NCBI GenBank assembly: GCA_040255465.1 | Contig: JBDZVA010000001.1 | Span: 248,001-312,000, forward strand | DNA: 64,000 bases | Direction: 5' to 3' | Origin: UBA5793 sp040255465 | GTDB lineage: Bacteria; Planctomycetota; Phycisphaerae; Phycisphaerales; UBA5793 | In this document: piece after piece, positions 59,615 to 64,000 of the stretch | How the letters are laid out: every line of letters starts with the position of its first letter | Numbering within the stretch: position 1 is the stretch's first letter | Program-made: the position numbers and the translations under genes | Notes under the pieces: generated by a model | Told to the model about the DNA's origin: nothing | Seen by the model: the letters and a program-made list of their open reading frames with translations, nothing else | Database searches by the model: none

Positions 59615-60016
59615 ATGCACGAACTCACACTCACACTCGGAAGAGACGCGACGACCTGGAACGGGCCGGCGTGGGTGCTCGTCATCCTCGTGCTTTCGTT
59701 CCTGCTCAGCGGCGCCAGCAGCCTGGGCGTCGGCCTCATTCTCTATCGCAACAAACAGGTCGATGACCGACTCCATCGCGGCGATGAGAAGTTCGACGCC
59801 CTCACGCGCGACCAGGCGACGATCGCCGTCGCCGCCGCGATGAAGAACGGCGAAGTTCACACGCTCATGTACCGCGAGTTCGTGACCCGCAAGGAGTTCG
59901 AGAAGCACACCTCGCGCATGGCGGCGTTCGAGGCGCAGACGCTCCAGGGCGTGTCGCGCGTCGAGACCAAGCTCGACCTGCTCATCAAACGGGAGGAGGG
60001 CAAGCGTGACGCCTGA
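59615..60016 (+). CDS. DUF2730/Mu gp25-like membrane-anchored coiled-coil protein
   Basis: 133 residues: one membrane helix (GPAWVLVILVLSFLLSGASSLGVGLILY) then a coiled coil (VSRVETKLDLLIKREEG). This matches Mu gp25 (DUF2730) in shape and in place, right before the gp26-like and terminase genes. Function unknown in Mu as well. Overlaps the next gene by 11 bases. Confidence 0.62.
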   Translation: MHELTLTLGRDATTWNGPAWVLVILVLSFLLSGASSLGVGLILYRNKQVDDRLHRGDEKFDALTRDQATIAVAAAMKNGEVHTLMYREFVTRKEFEKHTSRMAAFEAQTLQGVSRVETKLDLLIKREEGKRDA

Positions 60017-60323
60017 AGAAGTCGCCATCCGCGATCGCAAGCGCCAGCTGCGCGGCCAGATCCTCGAAGCCCTGGGCATGTTCCGCGAACGCGCTCTGCC
60101 CGCCGTCACCTTCAACCAGCTTGAAGCGATCGTGAGCAACGCGCGGCGTGATGAGATCGAAGTCCACGTCGGATTCCTGATCGAAGCCGGATACGTCGAA
60201 GACGCGGCGCCCGCCACCAACGCGCGCGAGCGCCACGAAGTGAGCCAGGTGCGCATCACCAACAGCGGAATGAATCTCGTCGACGGGTTCATCAGCGATG
60301 ATGGAGTGAAATTCGGACTGTGA
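60006..60323 (+). CDS. Mu gp26-like winged-helix protein
   Basis: 105 residues, GTG start behind GGGAGGAGGGCAAGC. The winged helix (ILEALGMFRERALPAVTFNQLEAIVSNARRDEIEVHVGFLIEAGYVE) and ending VRITNSGMNLVDG resemble the VpaChn25_0724/gp26 group found between gp25 and gp27 in Mu-like phages. Confidence 0.6.
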   Translation: MTPEEVAIRDRKRQLRGQILEALGMFRERALPAVTFNQLEAIVSNARRDEIEVHVGFLIEAGYVEDAAPATNARERHEVSQVRITNSGMNLVDGFISDDGVKFGL

Positions 60324-61057
60324 CCGAGCAGGCCAACAGCACGATGCCGATCCCCGGCGAGATTCGTCTCGACCGTGATTCGCTCGTGCGCCTCGCGCTG
60401 GAGCGCATGGCCAGCGAGACGCGGCGCGGCACGAAGAGCGCCATCGATGATCTGCCCGAAGGCGTCAGGCTCAGCATCGGCCAGCTCAAAGCGCAGGGCG
60501 AGAAGCACCGCGCCATCCACGAGCAGCTCATCGAGGCGATGGGCCTCAAGCCCGACGACGACGACGCTCCCAACTACCACGCGCTGAACCGCTGGCTCGA
60601 TCGATTCGCATTCCAGCTGGGACTCGTCCGCGCCGCTGAGCGCAGCCGCCTCGCGTCGGCGATCGAACTGGCCAAGGCCACCGGCGATCTGCGCGAAGGC
60701 ACGATCATCGCCAACCGCATGATCCTCCAGCGGATCATGGACACGATGGCGGAGTGTCCCGACTTCCGCGACCTCAGCAACGGGCAGATGGGCAATCTCA
60801 TCAGCGCGCTCTCCGTCGCCACCAAGGCCGGCCTCGATGACCGCAAGCTCGACAAGGCCATCGAGATCACCGACGCGCGGATCAGGCACCTCGAAACGCG
60901 CACAAGCGAACTCCAGGACAAACTCGATCGACAGCGCCGCGCCGCCGAGCAGGCCAAGGCGCAACTCGAAGCGAAGGCGGCGGCCGGCGACGGCAAGACC
61001 GTCGATCTCCAATCGGTCGCCGCGATGCTCGACCAGATCATGCGGGAGGCCGCATGA
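60320..61057 (+). CDS. DUF3486/Mu gp27-like small terminase
   Basis: 245 residues, GTG start (GTGA overlap). KSAIDDLPEGVRLSIGQLKAQGEKHRAIHEQLIEAMG...NYHALNRWLDRF matches DUF3486, the small terminase subunit of Mu-like phages that recognises packaging DNA. A long C-terminal coiled coil (ITDARIRHLETRTSELQDKLDRQRRAAEQAKAQLEAKAAAG) should drive ring formation. Overlaps the large-terminase ATG. Confidence 0.8.
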   Translation: MTEQANSTMPIPGEIRLDRDSLVRLALERMASETRRGTKSAIDDLPEGVRLSIGQLKAQGEKHRAIHEQLIEAMGLKPDDDDAPNYHALNRWLDRFAFQLGLVRAAERSRLASAIELAKATGDLREGTIIANRMILQRIMDTMAECPDFRDLSNGQMGNLISALSVATKAGLDDRKLDKAIEITDARIRHLETRTSELQDKLDRQRRAAEQAKAQLEAKAAAGDGKTVDLQSVAAMLDQIMREAA

Positions 61058-62493
61058 CGCAAGCACCTGTTGTCATCACCGATCCGAAGGTGCGCAGTCC
61101 GCTGCTGCCCTACCAGCAGCGCTGGATGGCGGACGAGTCAGAACTGAAGATCTGGGAGAAGTCCCGGCGCATCGGAGCGACCTACGTCGAAGCGTGCGAC
61201 GTGGCGTTCAGCCGCCTCAGCGGCCGCCGCAACGAGGACTACTGGTTCTCATCCGCCGACGAGTCGGCGGCGTTCGAGTTCATCGAGTACATCAAGTTCT
61301 GGTGCAAGGTCGCGGGCAAGGTGCTCGAATCCTTCGCCGAGCAGATCGACGACGGCACCGGCGCGGAGGGAACGGCGTACTGCGTCCGCTTCCCCAGCGG
61401 CAAGCGCTGCACCGCGATGAGCAGCAATCCGCGCCGCTTCCGCTCCAAGGGCGGCGACGTCGGCGGAGACGAGTTCGCCTTCCACGAACGGGCCAGCGAG
61501 ATGTACAAGGCGATGTCGCCGTGCACGACGTGGGGCGGTCGCCTGCGCATCCTCTCATCGCACAACGGCGAGCAGAGCAAGTTCAACGAGTTCGTGCAGA
61601 TGGCCCAGCGCCACGCCGCCGGGAATCCCAGGACCGGCGATGTGAAGTTCAGCCTGCACCGCACGACGATTCAAGACGCGGTCGCCGACGGCCTGGCCGA
61701 GAAGATCAACGAAGTCAAGGGCACGACCTACACCAGCGACTCGTTCCTCGCCGAGTGCCGCGCCAAGTGCGCCACCGAAGACGACTGGCTCCAGGAATAC
61801 ATGTGCGTGCCATCGGCTGAGACGGAAGCCTACCTGCCCTACGACCTGCTCAACACATGCGTGGCGCGGCGCGACGGCCTGTGCGCCGCGCCGACGGATG
61901 ACCTGCACCGCTTCCTGGCTGACCTCGAAGTCTTCAGCGCCGGCGCTTCGGCGATCTACGCCGGGTGCGACATCGGCCGCACGAACGACCGTTTCGTTTT
62001 CTGGGTCATCGCCAGGTTCGGCGGGCGCTTCATCACCGCCGGCCTGCTGCACTGGCAGCGGCGCGACTTTGCCCAGATGGAGCAGGTCGTCGACGGCGCC
62101 ATGAACTTCCGCAGCGCCGACGGCCGGAGGATCAATCGGGCGTGCTTCGATCGCACCGGCCTGGGCATGCAGCTGGCCGAGCGCGCTGAGAAGAAGTACC
62201 GCCACCGCGCCGAGGGCGTTGCGTTCACCCAGCAGAGCAAGGCCGACATGGCCCCGCGCGTGCGCGTCGCGTTCGAAGAGGCGACGATCACCATTCCCGA
62301 TGATCGATTCGTCAAGGACGATCTGCACAGCGTGCGCAAGGTGATCACCTCCAGCGGCAACATCCGCTACGCCGGCGAGCGCACGAGCAGCGGGCACGCG
62401 GATCTCTTCTGGGGCCTGGCGCTGTCGCTCGAAGCCGCCGACAAACCCGTCGCCCAGGGCCGCGCCGTCCAAGTCGTGGGAGGCTCCATCTGA
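61054..62493 (+). CDS. Large terminase subunit (Mu gp28-like)
   Basis: 479 residues, the ATP-driven DNA-packaging motor and headful nuclease. Atypical Walker A KSRRIGATY near 33, Walker B GGDVGGDEFAF near 135, and the RNase H-like nuclease with Asp in AGCDIGRTND near 305, CFDRTGLGMQLAE near 365 and GHADLFWGLAL near 450. Order small terminase-large terminase-portal is as in Mu. Intact. Confidence 0.9.
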   Translation: MTQAPVVITDPKVRSPLLPYQQRWMADESELKIWEKSRRIGATYVEACDVAFSRLSGRRNEDYWFSSADESAAFEFIEYIKFWCKVAGKVLESFAEQIDDGTGAEGTAYCVRFPSGKRCTAMSSNPRRFRSKGGDVGGDEFAFHERASEMYKAMSPCTTWGGRLRILSSHNGEQSKFNEFVQMAQRHAAGNPRTGDVKFSLHRTTIQDAVADGLAEKINEVKGTTYTSDSFLAECRAKCATEDDWLQEYMCVPSAETEAYLPYDLLNTCVARRDGLCAAPTDDLHRFLADLEVFSAGASAIYAGCDIGRTNDRFVFWVIARFGGRFITAGLLHWQRRDFAQMEQVVDGAMNFRSADGRRINRACFDRTGLGMQLAERAEKKYRHRAEGVAFTQQSKADMAPRVRVAFEEATITIPDDRFVKDDLHSVRKVITSSGNIRYAGERTSSGHADLFWGLALSLEAADKPVAQGRAVQVVGGSI

Positions 62494-63995
62494 TGGCCAC
62501 ACTGAGCACCGCGACCAACTTCCGCGAGACCGCCGCCGACAAGGCCCGCTACGCCGCGATGCGCGATCGCGTCTGCATGGCCCGCAAACTCTTCAAGGGC
62601 GCGTGGCGTCAGCTGCTCAAGGATCTGAGCCAGTTCTACTACCCGTCGATCAAGAATCATCGCGGCACGATCGAAGAGCTGATGGCCAAGGTGAACGCAT
62701 ACCGCCTGGCGGTCATGACGCACACCAAGTTCCTCGCCCTCAACGAGCCGACGATCAGCTTCGCCGATGGCTTTGAGATCCAGGCCGAGCGCTGGAACGA
62801 GATCTCGCGCGAGTGCCTCTTCGGCCAGCGCTTCTTCGAGTCGATCCTCATGCAGTACCGCGACTCGATCGCCTGGTGGCGCATCACCGCCAGGGGCGGC
62901 CGCGCCTGCCTGAGCATCGCCGACTCGCTCCAGGTCTTTCCGCTTGGCGCCTTCGGACACGACGATCAGCCCCGCTCCGTCGATCTCCGCTGGGTCATCA
63001 CCAGGCAGGATGCGTCGAGGCGCGATGTGCACTACCTCCGCGTCGAGCGGCACACGCCCGGGCTCATCGAGAACTTCGCCTACCGCGTGGGCGGCAAGTA
63101 CGACTGCGCGATTCCCGAGAAGGCCGCGCCCATCGACCTGCGCACGGTCCTGGGTGATGAAGCGCCCGAGCCTGAGCAGTCCACCGGCGTCGATCGCCCG
63201 CTGCTCTTTCGCGCGGCGCTGTGCGTCGTCGACGATGAGCCGCTGCCGCTGCTGGACAAGGAAGACTTCGATCTGCTCGACGCCAACGCCAAGGCGCTGA
63301 GCCAGCTGCTCATGAATCAGGACCGGCACGGCTCGCCCTACTTGCGCGTGGGTGAAGGCCACCTCGAGAAGGACGGCACCTTCGACGCAAGCAAGCGAGC
63401 CCGCATCGATCCCGACAAGCAGATCGAATACATCGACTTCGACGCCAAGGTCGTCGAGGGTCTTGACGCCTTCGCGCGTCTGCTGCGCTACCTCATGATC
63501 CAGCTCGAAATGTCGCCCGAACTCATCGGCCTCAAGGAGGGGGCGGCCGCTGAATCGATGGAGAAGCTGATGCTCCAGGCGATCGTGACCACGAGCCGGG
63601 CGCAGCTCACCAAGCAGACCAACGAGCCGGTCCTGGAGCGCGTTATCGACACCGCGTGCGCCTTCGATGCGCAGCTCAGTCCCGTCGGCTATCCGACGGC
63701 GCCCGTCGAAGTGAAGATGCATCCCGGCCTGCCGCGCACGCCCGAGGAGACCAATCGCGGCCTGGCGGAGATGCACACCGCCGGACAGATCAGCCAGGAG
63801 ACGATGCTCAAGGAGATCCACGGCCCGGTGCAGGGACCGGAGGAACTCCAGCGCATCCAGGCCGAAAGCAAACAGCGCACCGAAGCGCTCATCGGCGCGG
63901 GCTTCCCCAGCGCCACGCTGAGCGGCGGTGATGAGCCCGGCGCGCCCGGCGCCGGCGACAACCTCGATGCCGCGACAGGAGACGCCGCCGCATGA
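62493..63995 (+). CDS. Phage portal protein
   Basis: 500 residues, starting in a TGATG overlap with the terminase. Long helical segments and the portal-type stretch YFDAKVVEGLDAF-like (EYIDFDAKVVEGLDAFARLLRYLMIQLEMSPELIGLKEG) with a C-terminal PRTPEETNRGLAEMHTAGQISQET fit the SPP1 gp6/DUF935 portals. Forms the dodecameric DNA channel at the head vertex. Its stop overlaps the next ATG. Confidence 0.85.
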   Translation: MATLSTATNFRETAADKARYAAMRDRVCMARKLFKGAWRQLLKDLSQFYYPSIKNHRGTIEELMAKVNAYRLAVMTHTKFLALNEPTISFADGFEIQAERWNEISRECLFGQRFFESILMQYRDSIAWWRITARGGRACLSIADSLQVFPLGAFGHDDQPRSVDLRWVITRQDASRRDVHYLRVERHTPGLIENFAYRVGGKYDCAIPEKAAPIDLRTVLGDEAPEPEQSTGVDRPLLFRAALCVVDDEPLPLLDKEDFDLLDANAKALSQLLMNQDRHGSPYLRVGEGHLEKDGTFDASKRARIDPDKQIEYIDFDAKVVEGLDAFARLLRYLMIQLEMSPELIGLKEGAAAESMEKLMLQAIVTTSRAQLTKQTNEPVLERVIDTACAFDAQLSPVGYPTAPVEVKMHPGLPRTPEETNRGLAEMHTAGQISQETMLKEIHGPVQGPEELQRIQAESKQRTEALIGAGFPSATLSGGDEPGAPGAGDNLDAATGDAAA

Positions 63996-64000
63996 AGCGC
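63992..64000 (+). CDS. Start of the next late gene (cut by window)
   Basis: ATG 63992 overlaps the portal stop (ATGA) and opens MKR; only three codons are visible. Mu order predicts a head-morphogenesis (gp30-like) protein. Confidence 0.45.

Larger units (their letters stand above)
44283..64000. mobile_element. Transposable (Mu/BcepMu-like) prophage, left part
   Basis: Defined by a DDE transposase and its AAA+ partner in the early arm, a C1-like repressor facing a cro-like gene, and a Mu-ordered packaging block (DUF2730-like, gp26-like, DUF3486-like small terminase, large terminase, portal). The early arm is leftward and the late arm rightward from the switch at 56.2 kb, the layout of BcepMu rather than of Mu itself. 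The left boundary is placed at TG 44283, next to transposase-site-like repeats, and could be off by tens of bases. The right end is outside the window. Gene order looks intact rather than decayed. Confidence 0.8.

Noticed and set aside
59411..63821. Long minus-strand frames opposite terminase and portal
   Set aside because: Mirror of GC-rich coding strand; the plus frames carry clear packaging motifs and overlaps.

Overview
The window looks like a high-GC member of the Planctomycetota, most likely class Phycisphaerae. The evidence is an ECF sigma factor of the planctomycete type next to a Ser/Thr kinase-TPR gene, a short membrane protein with a YDLRG/CPECG zinc ribbon, several secreted proteins with a repeated SCPG/CAGT C-terminal module, and GC-rich third codon positions throughout. 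No tRNA, rRNA or CRISPR array was recognised.

Positions 1-24 kb hold chromosomal housekeeping and exported-protein genes: an S41/PDZ protease, trpC, a CPBP membrane protease, trpS, glmS, a PilZ protein, asnS, a VOC protein facing a SufR-like regulator, an NAD-type isocitrate dehydrogenase, a cysteine dioxygenase with the residues for a Cys-Tyr cofactor, a YfbK-like vWA lipoprotein, an orphan sensor kinase, and four secreted proteins of unknown role. Positions 24-29 kb hold a di-haem peroxidase with an extra C-terminal domain and a two-gene compatible-solute ABC transporter whose binding protein and permease are fused.

Positions 28.9-36.1 kb form a fatty-acid/lipid-modification island: desaturase, FAD oxidoreductase, DUF1365, cyclopropane synthase and DUF2878 in one translationally coupled operon behind a strong promoter, then a DUF1475 gene and a DUF1295 + second cyclopropane-synthase pair. 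A DUF2959 lipoprotein, an EF-hand protein, malic enzyme, the ECF sigma factor and the kinase follow. The kinase is separated from its TPR half by one in-frame amber codon.

From about 44.3 kb to the right edge lies the left part of a transposable (Mu/BcepMu-like) prophage. Its early operon runs leftwards from a cro-like gene at 56.2 kb through about twenty small genes, mostly joined by 1- or 4-base overlaps. They include a Tad1/Acb2-like anti-defence protein, a DDE transposase, its AAA+ partner and a uracil-DNA-glycosylase-like protein. A C1-like repressor starts the rightward arm, which carries membrane and lipoprotein genes, then a Mu-ordered packaging block (DUF2730-like, gp26-like, small terminase, large terminase, portal). 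The right end lies outside the window. Repeats just left of the last early gene look like transposase-binding sites at the left end, and a 22-base hairpin with compensatory changes occurs three times in the prophage.
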